A stretch of 64,000 nt of DNA from Leyella stercorea (GTDB taxonomy: Bacteria; Bacteroidota; Bacteroidia; Bacteroidales; Bacteroidaceae), in assembly GCF_021531355.1 (NCBI RefSeq), contig NZ_JADYTS010000006.1, positions 1 to 64,000 of the forward strand, in the 5' to 3' direction. This document shows, one piece after another, positions 8,081 to 16,064 of this stretch. Position 1 is the stretch's first letter, and the number at the start of each line of letters is the position of its first letter. The translations under genes were made by a program, and so were the position numbers. The notes under the pieces are model-generated. The model did not search any database. It saw only the letters and a program-made list of their open reading frames with translations, and was not told the origin of the DNA.

Positions 8081-8857
8081 ATGAATAAGATAAATAGATT
8101 GTTTTCAGAGCGTGGCGACCGCAAGCTATTGTCGCTGTACTTCTGTGCAGGATGTCCTGAGGAGGATATGACCGCTGACGTTATACTCGCCATGCAGCGC
8201 CACGGTATAGACATGATTGAGGTGGGAATACCATTTAGCGACCCTTTGGCAGACGGTCCGGTGATACAGAGTGCTGGAACGGTGGCACTGAAAAACGGTA
8301 TGACGCTCGAAACGCTTTTCGGTCAGCTTGACGCAATCAAGTCGCAGGTAAATATTCCGCTGGTGCTTATGGGCTATCTCAATGTCATCATGCACTACGG
8401 ATATGAGCGCTTCTGCCAGCGTTGTGTGGAGTGCGGAGTCTCGGGATTCATCATCCCTGACCTTCCGTTCGACGACTATCTCAATGAGATAAAGCCTCTT
8501 GCCGACCGCTACAATCTGCGTTGCATCATGATGATAACGCCAGAGACATCTGAGGAACGCATCCGATTTATCGACCGTCACACCGACGGATTCATCTATA
8601 TGGTAAGTTCGGCAAGCATAACCGGTGCGCAGCAGAATTTCGACGAAGCCAAGCAGCAGTACTTCCAGCGCATCAATGCCATGAATCTGCACAATCCGCG
8701 CATGATAGGATTCGGCATAAGCAACCGTCAGACGCTCGAAAGTGCGCAGAACAATGCCGCCGGTGCCATCATAGGCAGCAAGTTCGTCACTCTGCTTCGT
8801 GACACTGGCAATGCCGACGAGGCTCTGACTCAGTTGTTCGACGCACTGAAGAAGTAA
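8081..8857 (+). CDS. trpA: Tryptophan synthase alpha subunit
   Basis: Cleaves indole-3-glycerol phosphate to indole and G3P and feeds indole to TrpB through the intersubunit tunnel. 258 residues. The motif IDMIEVGIPFSDPLADGPVI contains the catalytic Glu and the loop that contacts TrpB; PDLPFDDY contains the catalytic Asp, and GFGISNRQTLES the phosphate site. It precedes trpB, the reverse of the common B-A order, because of the permuted layout of this operon. Confidence 0.97.
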   Translation: MNKINRLFSERGDRKLLSLYFCAGCPEEDMTADVILAMQRHGIDMIEVGIPFSDPLADGPVIQSAGTVALKNGMTLETLFGQLDAIKSQVNIPLVLMGYLNVIMHYGYERFCQRCVECGVSGFIIPDLPFDDYLNEIKPLADRYNLRCIMMITPETSEERIRFIDRHTDGFIYMVSSASITGAQQNFDEAKQQYFQRINAMNLHNPRMIGFGISNRQTLESAQNNAAGAIIGSKFVTLLRDTGNADEALTQLFDALKK

Positions 8858-8895
8858 GTACACCTTATTATATAATAATCAAAACACAAAATATT

Positions 8896-10098
8896 ATGAC
8901 ATTAGCAAAACCTAAAAATGGATTTTACGGTCGCTTCGGCGGCGCCTACATACCAGAAATTCTACACAAGTGCGTTACCGACTTGCAGGAGGCTTACATC
9001 CCAATCATCGAGAGCGAGGAGTTCAAGAACGAGTATCGTGCACTCTTGCGCGACTACGTAGGTCGCCCCTCGCCGCTGTATTACGCCCGTCGTATGAGCG
9101 AGAAGTACGGATGCCAGCTCTATCTGAAGCGTGAAGACCTCAACCATACGGGTGCGCACAAGATAAATAATACCATCGGGCAGATTCTCATGGCTAAGAA
9201 GATGGGCAAGACACGCATCATCGCCGAGACCGGAGCCGGACAGCACGGCGTGGCTACTGCTACAGTCTGCGCATTGATGGATATGGAGTGTGAGGTGTTT
9301 ATGGGCAAGACCGATGTCGAGCGCCAGCACACTAACGTGGAGCGTATGCGTATGCTTGGCGCCAAAGTGCATCCCGTCACTACTGGCAACATGACGCTCA
9401 GCGACGCATGTTCGGAGGCCATACGCGACTGGTGTTGTCATCCGCAGGACACATTCTACATTGTTGGTTCGACAATGGGCCCGCATCCCTATCCCGACAT
9501 TGTGGCTCGTATGCAGAGTGTCATCTCCGAGGAATTGAAATGGCAGCTTCAGGAGAAGATTGGACGCGACTATCCCGATTGTCTCGTGGCTTGCATTGGT
9601 GGCGGAAGCAATGCCGCCGGAACGATATACCACTATGTTGACAATCCGAAGGTGAAGATGGTGCTGGCTGAAGCAGCCGGTCATGGCATCGACACCGACT
9701 ACACCGCTGCCACGATACATTGCGGCAAGGAGGGCATCATTCATGGTGCGCGCACCATGGTGATGCAGACCGCTGACGGACAGATAAAGGAGGCATTCAC
9801 CATTTCGGCTGGTCTGGACTATCCGGGCATAGGGCCTATGCATGCCAATCTTGCCCAGCAGGGACGTATTGATGTATTGGCAATAAAGGACGACGAGGCT
9901 ATTCGCGCCGGATACGAACTCACCCGTATGGAGGGCATCATCCCTGCCATAGAGTCGGCACACGCCATTGCTGCGTTGCAGCACCTAAAGTTCAAGAAGG
10001 ACGATGTGGTGGTGCTCACCGTGAGCGGTCGTGGCGACAAGGATGTAGAGACTTATCTCAATAACAAGCAAATGGCTGGCGAATATGGAAACTTCTAA
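8896..10098 (+). CDS. trpB: Tryptophan synthase beta subunit
   Basis: PLP enzyme that condenses indole with serine. 400 residues, the TrpB1 (TrpA-partnered) type. GRFGGAYIPEIL at the N-terminus, KREDLNHTGAHKINN with the PLP lysine, ETGAGQHGVATATVCAL, CIGGGSNAAG (phosphate cup) and the late SGRGDKD motif are all present. The 3' end overlaps the start of trpE by 14 bases in another frame, so translation of the two is probably coupled. Confidence 0.98.
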   Translation: MTLAKPKNGFYGRFGGAYIPEILHKCVTDLQEAYIPIIESEEFKNEYRALLRDYVGRPSPLYYARRMSEKYGCQLYLKREDLNHTGAHKINNTIGQILMAKKMGKTRIIAETGAGQHGVATATVCALMDMECEVFMGKTDVERQHTNVERMRMLGAKVHPVTTGNMTLSDACSEAIRDWCCHPQDTFYIVGSTMGPHPYPDIVARMQSVISEELKWQLQEKIGRDYPDCLVACIGGGSNAAGTIYHYVDNPKVKMVLAEAAGHGIDTDYTAATIHCGKEGIIHGARTMVMQTADGQIKEAFTISAGLDYPGIGPMHANLAQQGRIDVLAIKDDEAIRAGYELTRMEGIIPAIESAHAIAALQHLKFKKDDVVVLTVSGRGDKDVETYLNNKQMAGEYGNF

Positions 10099-11479
10099 AT
10101 TCAAATACAATACAGTGTCGTGCGACATGCTCGCCGACATGTACACACCCGTTTCGGTATATATGCGCATGCGCTATCGTGGCGTGCAGAGTGCGCTGAT
10201 GGAGTGTAGCGACTATCACGACCGTTCGAGCAGCCGCTCGTTTGTAGCCACTCACCCGATAGGCAGTATAGCCATTGGCCATGGAGTGGCTACATTCTCG
10301 CTGCCAGGCGGTAGCGTATTGCGTCGCAACATCGATGATGACTATACCTGCGATGTTGCCATCAACGAGTTTATGCAGCACTTCGACATCAGTGGCGAAC
10401 ATTCGGATGTGTTCGGATTGTTCGGATATACCACGTTCAATGCGGTGCGCTACTTTGAGCATATTGACGTGAAGGACGAGACGCAAAAGGAGAACGATGC
10501 GCCCGACATATTATATATAATGTATAGGGACATCGTCGTTATCGACCATTTCAACAGTCGTATGACGCTCGTCACGCTCGGAGGCTCAGAGGCTCTCGAT
10601 GCCATGAAGCAGTCGCTCGACTCGGCAGTAGGTCAGGACTACGGATTTCGTGCCGTAGGCGAGTGTACTTCGCCACTCACCGACGACGAGCATCGTGCCA
10701 ACATACGACGCGGAATACAGCATTGTCTGCGTGGCGACGTGTTTCAGGTGGTCATATCTCGCCGCTTCATACAGCATTTTGAGGGCGACGACTTCAAGCT
10801 CTATCGCACTCTGCGCAGCATCAATCCCAGTCCTTACCTGTTCTACTTCGACTTCGGAGGGTTCCGCATATTCGGCTCTTCGCCCGAAACTCATTGCCGC
10901 ATAGAGAACCGTAAGGCTTACATCGACCCTATTGCAGGCACTACACGTCGCACGGGCGATGCCGATGCCGACCGCCGTGCTGCCGAGTTTTTGCGCAACG
11001 ACCCCAAGGAGAATGCCGAACATGTGATGCTGGTAGACCTTGCGCGCAACGATCTCTCGCGCAACTGCCATGACGTTAAGGTTGATTTCTACAAGGATTT
11101 GCAGTATTACTCGCACGTGGTGCATCTCGTGAGCCGTGTCAGCGGACAGCTTGATGAGGGCGCAGATGCCGTTAAGGCATTCATCGATACGTTCCCTGCG
11201 GGCACGTTGTCGGGCGCGCCCAAGGTGCGTGCAATGCAGATTATTTCCGAACTCGAACCTCACAACCGCGGCGCTTATGGCGGATGCGTAGGATTTATCG
11301 GACTCAACGGCAATCTGAACCAGGCCATTACAATACGCACGTTTGTAAGTCGTGGCGGCGAACTGTGGTTTCAGGCTGGCGGTGGCATTGTGGCTAAGAG
11401 CAACGTTGAGTATGAACTGCAGGAAGTGAACAATAAATTAGGAGCATTAAGAAAAGCAATAAAAGAAGCTGAGAAATGA
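10085..11479 (+). CDS. trpE: Anthranilate synthase component I
   Basis: Converts chorismate with ammonia (from TrpG) to anthranilate, the committed step. 464 residues. The C-terminal chorismate-binding domain has FQVVISRRF, FGSSPETH, DPIAGTTRRTGD, LVDLARNDLSRNC and the signature TFPAGTLSGAPKVRAMQII. The N-terminal half is divergent, as in the Bacteroidetes form. Feedback site residues of the LLES type are not obvious. The gene begins inside trpB, and its stop overlaps the trpG start (ATGA at 11476-11479), giving coupled translation of the two subunits. Confidence 0.96.
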   Translation: METSKFKYNTVSCDMLADMYTPVSVYMRMRYRGVQSALMECSDYHDRSSSRSFVATHPIGSIAIGHGVATFSLPGGSVLRRNIDDDYTCDVAINEFMQHFDISGEHSDVFGLFGYTTFNAVRYFEHIDVKDETQKENDAPDILYIMYRDIVVIDHFNSRMTLVTLGGSEALDAMKQSLDSAVGQDYGFRAVGECTSPLTDDEHRANIRRGIQHCLRGDVFQVVISRRFIQHFEGDDFKLYRTLRSINPSPYLFYFDFGGFRIFGSSPETHCRIENRKAYIDPIAGTTRRTGDADADRRAAEFLRNDPKENAEHVMLVDLARNDLSRNCHDVKVDFYKDLQYYSHVVHLVSRVSGQLDEGADAVKAFIDTFPAGTLSGAPKVRAMQIISELEPHNRGAYGGCVGFIGLNGNLNQAITIRTFVSRGGELWFQAGGGIVAKSNVEYELQEVNNKLGALRKAIKEAEK

Positions 11480-12039
11480 AAATAGTGATTATAGACAACT
11501 ACGACTCATTCACATACAATCTCTCCCATCTGTTGAAAGAGCTGGGAGCGGATGTTACGGTGGTTCGTAATGACAAGTTCGAGTTGAAGGATTTGGAGCA
11601 GTACGACAAGATTGTACTAAGTCCCGGACCCGGCATACCGTCAGAAGCGGGATTGCTGCTCGATGTGATACGCACATACGCCGGACGCAAACCTATACTC
11701 GGCGTTTGTCTTGGACATCAGGCTATAGGCGAAGTGTTTGGTGCGAGTCTTGAAAATCTTAAAGAAGTGTATCACGGAGTGCAAACAGAGGGTACGCAGA
11801 TGGGCAACGACTACATCTTCGACGGTCTGCCCGAGCGTGTCATGATGGGACGTTATCACAGCTGGGTGGTAGCAAAAGATTCGGTGCCCGAATGCTTGGA
11901 GGTGACAGCCATGTCTGATGATGGCGAGATAATGGCTATGCGCCATCGCCAGTACGACATCCACGGCATACAGTTTCATCCCGAGAGTGTACTCACGCCA
12001 GAGGGTAAAACGATAGTTGGGAACTTCCTAAAACACTGA
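11476..12039 (+). CDS. trpG: Anthranilate synthase component II (glutamine amidotransferase)
   Basis: Class I amidotransferase of 187 residues that supplies ammonia to TrpE. The nucleophile motif PILGVCLGHQAIGEVFG and the His-Glu pair in IHGIQFHPESVLTPEG complete the catalytic triad; IIDNYDSFTYNL opens the protein. It may also serve p-aminobenzoate synthesis, as related enzymes do. It is the last gene of the trp operon, and its final codons form one arm of a 19-bp inverted repeat with the stop codon in the loop. Confidence 0.97.
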   Translation: MKIVIIDNYDSFTYNLSHLLKELGADVTVVRNDKFELKDLEQYDKIVLSPGPGIPSEAGLLLDVIRTYAGRKPILGVCLGHQAIGEVFGASLENLKEVYHGVQTEGTQMGNDYIFDGLPERVMMGRYHSWVVAKDSVPECLEVTAMSDDGEIMAMRHRQYDIHGIQFHPESVLTPEGKTIVGNFLKH

Positions 12040-12058
12040 TTTTAGGAAATTCCCAACT
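12015..12058. repeat. 19-bp inverted repeat enclosing the trpG stop codon
   Basis: Arm 12015-12033 and arm 12040-12058 pair at 18 of 19 positions; the 6-nt loop CACTGA contains the TGA stop. There is no T run on either side, so it is not a standard intrinsic terminator, although it lies between the convergent trpG and ECF sigma genes. Confidence 0.75.
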
Positions 12059-12086
12059 GTATATTGGATAATTCTGTCTTACATAT

Positions 12087-12686
12087 TTATATTGACAACT
12101 GCAGTGTCATACCGTATGTCTTTGCCATGCGTCGCATATTAAGCACAGCGTAACGCATGCGTCCGAGAGCGGTGTTGATGCTGCAGTTTGTCGTTTCGGC
12201 TATCTCCTTGAACGATAACTGCTGATAGAAGCGCATATATACTACTTCGCGCTGTATCATTGGGAGCATGTCAAGCAGTCGGCGCACATCCTTGAGCGTC
12301 TGACTGTTGACGTATTGGTTCTCGATATTGCCTACAACCAAGCTCGGATCGCTGACGTTTGATAGGTCATTGTCTTTGTTGGCTTCGACAAAGTGGAATT
12401 GTGCCAGACTGCGATACCAGTCCATCACGGTGTTGTGCGCAATGCGCATGAGCCATCCCGCAAACTTGCCCGACGTGGTGTAGCGCCCGTCCTGCATGTA
12501 TGCTATAGCCTTCACGAATGTGTCTTGAAACAGGTCTTCGGCTGTTTCACGGTCGTGTACAATAAAAAGGATGTATGAGTATATATTCGACTGATTGCGA
12601 AGCAACAGCAAATCAAAAGCGCGGTTGTTCCCATCGATGTATGATAATGCCAACTCTTCGTCGGTCATATCCTGTAATTTCTTCAT
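12087..12686 (-). CDS. ECF-type RNA polymerase sigma factor
   Basis: A 199-residue sigma-70 family protein with only regions 2 and 4. Region 2 is visible as DRETAEDLFQDTFVKAI (core binding, -10 recognition) with FAGWLMRIAHNTVMDWYR. Region 4 reads MLPMIQREVVYMRFYQQLSF followed by a helix-turn-helix (KEIAETTNCSINTALGRMR). No anti-sigma gene is adjacent, unlike the ECF gene at 57443. The neighbouring protease gene on the same strand ends in its own terminator, so sigma is probably transcribed alone. The regulon cannot be predicted. Confidence 0.93.
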   Translation of the reverse strand: MKKLQDMTDEELALSYIDGNNRAFDLLLLRNQSNIYSYILFIVHDRETAEDLFQDTFVKAIAYMQDGRYTTSGKFAGWLMRIAHNTVMDWYRSLAQFHFVEANKDNDLSNVSDPSLVVGNIENQYVNSQTLKDVRRLLDMLPMIQREVVYMRFYQQLSFKEIAETTNCSINTALGRMRYAVLNMRRMAKTYGMTLQLSI

Positions 12687-12773
12687 TTTTCTCTATTTTT
12701 GATTGAGTAAATGTGTTCCGATAGGCAAATTTCTCGCTTTTTGATGGTTTGTATAAAATGTATTATCAAGTGC

Positions 12774-12817
12774 AAAGATAAAAACTTTTGGCGTAAATGC
12801 CAAAAGTTTTTATCTTT
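12774..12817 (-). terminator. Terminator downstream of the C10 protease gene
   Basis: A perfect 19-bp stem (12774-12792 with 12799-12817, loop GTAAAT) has a T-rich 3' arm on the minus strand. It separates the protease transcript from the sigma-factor promoter. Confidence 0.75.
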
Positions 12818-12858
12818 TAATTAGTTTGGTTATATGTAGCAATACCTTTATCAATGTA

Positions 12859-15447
12859 TTATCTTACTATAACTTTCTTTCCTTTCACAATGTACAGTCC
12901 TGGAGCTACTGTCACGTGCTTAATTGTATTGGCTTCTGTACGCACATCGCAAACCTTGCTGCCGTCGATGTGGTAAATTGCTATGCGCTCAGCCTTATCA
13001 GTAAGGATTGTTATCTCACTGATGCCACCATGGATGTAGTTGGTTGCAGCATTTGTAACTCCGCTTATTGCGTTGGGCTTGCCGGCAACGTAGACAAGTG
13101 GATTTATTGCATTAATTTCATAATAACCATTTTCTTTTCCGTCTACTAAGACATAGTATTTGATTTTTGGTAATGAAGTTGGAATGTTCATTTGTACGTT
13201 GGTTTCAGTGTTGAACAGACGCAACTCACCCATTAACGTATTGCCGCCAATTTGTTCAGGAGTGAATTCATATGATATGGTTGTTGTGCTACCGTTTCCT
13301 GGAATTCTTATCGTTTTTTCTGTATAAGGTCCCTTGCCAGTTTCAGCGTTGAAAGCTATTAACCAACATTTTACACTCGTTGTTCCGCCATCGTTTCTTA
13401 TGTAGTATTTGAATTCAGCTTTATCATCATCCACTCTTGGAACCTTTACGTTATTGGTACTATAACGTGCGTTCTTGCGTTCGTATGCATAAGGTGTTGC
13501 GTTAGTTTCAACTTTTTCTAGAACAAGCGATGGGGCTGTTGTCTGTTCTACATTAAACTTCTTGGCGTTCAGCAGTAGTTCCTGACCTTCGCCGTCTTCT
13601 ACCCATACATACATATTTCCTGCAGTGGTTGGTGTAATGCCAACGTTACGTGTTACGGTAGAGTGGGCTGGTATCGTCATGTATAGTCCTTCAACTGCAT
13701 CATCCGGTTGTGTTGTGGTGTTTGATGTGTACAAGTTAATCAATCCCATAAACTCATCGTCACTGTTGTTGGTGACACTGAGTTTGAATGTACTTTCAAT
13801 ACCGCTGTAATTTGTCTCGTCGGTAGCGATGTCGGCTGTGAGTTGAGTCTTCACAAGCGAAAGTTGGGTAAGCGATGACTTGACAACGTATGGGCGCATT
13901 CCTTCGTAACCGCATTTCTTCCATGTTTTTCCGTTATCAGTACTATATATGGCATATATTGTATATGTATCAGTAGGAGGAAAAGCATAGTCAATTGTAA
14001 ATGTGGTACCAGTGTAATTGCCACTTCCGTCTTCTTTGACGGCTGTAAGTTCCATGTCTGTTGTTTTCGATATTAATTGATATCCGCCCTTACCGTTGTT
14101 AATGCCATATCCCAATTTGCCTTTGAAATTGTTTGATGTCGGGTTACCCCACCAATCTTTAATTGTGATTGAGAACTTATCCGTAGCGCTTTTACGTGTC
14201 GGTTTGGTCAATTCTATGCCTGTGCTATGTCCATTATAACTACCGTCTAATACCATAACAAAAGGACATTCTGTTAAAGGTTCATCTACTTTGCCGTTGT
14301 CTGGCTGTATACCTATAATCATATAACAACTGCGGTTGAAACCGTCACTAATGTTTCCGGCGCCTATTCCTCCTTGAGATGGATTTAGAATGGTTATGTC
14401 AAAATAGCCGTCACCAGCACCGCTCCAACCCCAATTGATATGATAGAGTCCGTTGCCATCGCTTCCATCACAAATAAACTGATGACCACCAGCTGTTGTC
14501 TGTCCGCTGTATAGAATTGGGCGTCTGGCTTGTAGTTCTTGGTCGATGAGTGCAGTCCACTCGGCGAGTGTGAACGACGAGCGAGGTAGGTCGAGCATAA
14601 GGTCAGAGTCGTAGCCGAAGTATTTGGCGAGACTGGCTGGTGTGACATTGGCTCCCGATTCTTTATTGTAGTTCATCTTGACTGCTTTGCCACAGTGCAG
14701 CATAAGTTTGGCTACGGCATCGGCTTGGGTTTTAGTATAGTTATATGAATAGTTAGGGAGCATATTGTCCCAATCGTATTTCTGTCCCTTTGACTCGGCT
14801 GACATAACTATCTTTTGGGTATATGTAGTGTACTGTGGTATGTCGGTTTTGAGTTCATTGGGATATTTCCAATACATCATGACTTGTGCCATGGCAGTAG
14901 CTACGCATCCTGTTGCTGCTACATTGGTGCCGTCGTATTTAGGACACATATTATTATAAGGTGTGCTTTGATCCCATTTTATATCGCCAAGCAATGGACT
15001 TATAGCTGTAGTAGAGCGTGTCTGGTTGGCACGCATGGCTTTTGCTTCTGCAATGTTTTTTATGGCTGAGGTGTTGCCTCGTTTTAGCGCTTCGATAGTG
15101 GCGCAATAATTGTTAAGGAATGCAGTCATTGCAGATGGCATATTGTTGGCATCGTATGTGCCATGGTCAGCATAGCCTACAATTTCTGGCATATCGTCAT
15201 CGCCCGAAATTATAGCAAATCCTTTGTCTTCGCCGAATGGGAAAACGTAGTATGGTGACAATGTTGTTGTCATACTGCCATTTATAGAAGGCGCCTTTGC
15301 TGCTGCCTTATTGTCAATCTTAATTCCGAGCTTTGCTGCCTGACGTTCGGCTATAACCTTTGCCTGATTGAATGTACGTGGTGAGGCAAAAGCCGTTGTA
15401 CCGACAAACAGCAGTGCCATCATAAAATAGAGATAAAATCGTCTCAT
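12859..15447 (-). CDS. Secreted streptopain-like cysteine protease (peptidase C10)
   Basis: An 862-residue exported precursor. Residues 1-21 are a signal peptide (MRRFYLYFMMALLFVGTTAF). An inhibitory Spi-like propeptide follows. The C10 catalytic domain has the nucleophile in AATGCVATAMAQVMMYWKYP (Cys about 180) and the catalytic His in GGHQFICDGSDGNGLYHINW (about 321), with WGWSGAGDGYFDI after it. The remaining ~480 residues look like beta-sandwich modules, and the last ~70 end in APGLYIVKGKKVIVR, similar to type IX secretion sorting tails. Interpain A of Prevotella intermedia is a known relative. Likely extracellular protein degradation; host or dietary substrate unknown. Confidence 0.9.
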   Translation of the reverse strand: MRRFYLYFMMALLFVGTTAFASPRTFNQAKVIAERQAAKLGIKIDNKAAAKAPSINGSMTTTLSPYYVFPFGEDKGFAIISGDDDMPEIVGYADHGTYDANNMPSAMTAFLNNYCATIEALKRGNTSAIKNIAEAKAMRANQTRSTTAISPLLGDIKWDQSTPYNNMCPKYDGTNVAATGCVATAMAQVMMYWKYPNELKTDIPQYTTYTQKIVMSAESKGQKYDWDNMLPNYSYNYTKTQADAVAKLMLHCGKAVKMNYNKESGANVTPASLAKYFGYDSDLMLDLPRSSFTLAEWTALIDQELQARRPILYSGQTTAGGHQFICDGSDGNGLYHINWGWSGAGDGYFDITILNPSQGGIGAGNISDGFNRSCYMIIGIQPDNGKVDEPLTECPFVMVLDGSYNGHSTGIELTKPTRKSATDKFSITIKDWWGNPTSNNFKGKLGYGINNGKGGYQLISKTTDMELTAVKEDGSGNYTGTTFTIDYAFPPTDTYTIYAIYSTDNGKTWKKCGYEGMRPYVVKSSLTQLSLVKTQLTADIATDETNYSGIESTFKLSVTNNSDDEFMGLINLYTSNTTTQPDDAVEGLYMTIPAHSTVTRNVGITPTTAGNMYVWVEDGEGQELLLNAKKFNVEQTTAPSLVLEKVETNATPYAYERKNARYSTNNVKVPRVDDDKAEFKYYIRNDGGTTSVKCWLIAFNAETGKGPYTEKTIRIPGNGSTTTISYEFTPEQIGGNTLMGELRLFNTETNVQMNIPTSLPKIKYYVLVDGKENGYYEINAINPLVYVAGKPNAISGVTNAATNYIHGGISEITILTDKAERIAIYHIDGSKVCDVRTEANTIKHVTVAPGLYIVKGKKVIVR

Positions 15448-15502
15448 ATATAAATTGTTTTGGTTGATGTTGAAATGTCACAAATTTAGTGTAAAAATAA
15501 AA

Positions 15503-15558
15503 AATACGCAAATATTTGAGTTGTAAATGACTGTTTTTTACTCAAATATTTGCGTATT
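15503..15558. terminator. Perfect 19-bp inverted repeat between HAD and protease genes
   Basis: AATACGCAAATATTTGAGT (15503-15521) and its exact complement (15540-15558) enclose an 18-nt loop containing a T run. It lies just past the HAD gene stop on the minus strand and 56 bases upstream of the protease start. It may be a terminator or an operator for the protease. Confidence 0.55.
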
Positions 15559-15593
15559 GATTATTTTGTTGTCAGAAGGAAGACTTTATTCTG

Positions 15594-16025
15594 TTAGAAC
15601 AGTCCCCACTTCTTTTTGCGCTTGGGCGGTTCCTGTGAGTTGAGTGTAGGACGTGCATTGCGTATCACGTCGTGCCACGTCATATTGTTATGTACCATTT
15701 GGTAAATCAGTCCCCAGTCGGGCAGTCCACCAAGGTTGCGGTCGTCTATAAATATGTCGGCTTTCAACTTGCGCGAGAAGTGGTTGTTGTTTTCCTTAGT
15801 TTCCTCAGGATAGTCGCGGTTGACGGCATAGAACTCGATGCCGCGTTCGCGACACCAGTTCACTGCGTCGTCAAGAAGCTTACCTTCACGCACACTCCAC
15901 AATATCACCTTATGGCGTTCGGCAATAAGCATGCGTATTGTTTCGGTGGCAAAAGGTATCTCCTCGCCAATTTCAGGGTATTTATGTTCGACAATAGTTC
16001 CGTCGAAGTCCAATGCAATTACCAT
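15594..16025 (-). CDS. HAD-superfamily hydrolase, small BT0820-like type
   Basis: A 143-residue protein starting MVIALDFDGTIVEHKYP: the DxDGT motif I with nucleophile Asp is at residue 6. The middle segment VILWSVREGKLLDDAV resembles motif II, and ADIFIDDRNLGG near residue 113 is motif IV with its acidic pair. No cap domain fits in this length, so it should act on exposed or macromolecular substrates. Small HAD proteins of this kind are widespread in Bacteroides. The 39-base gap from the upstream Wzc-like gene suggests joint transcription with polysaccharide genes, but the substrate is unknown. Confidence 0.8.
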   Translation of the reverse strand: MVIALDFDGTIVEHKYPEIGEEIPFATETIRMLIAERHKVILWSVREGKLLDDAVNWCRERGIEFYAVNRDYPEETKENNNHFSRKLKADIFIDDRNLGGLPDWGLIYQMVHNNMTWHDVIRNARPTLNSQEPPKRKKKWGLF

Positions 16026-16064
16026 ATAATATAATTTTATATGTATGCGTACATTATATATGTA

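Noticed and set aside
8962-9984. 340-residue minus-strand frame opposite trpB
   Set aside because: His/Cys-rich shadow translation of a strongly coding region, no domain seen.
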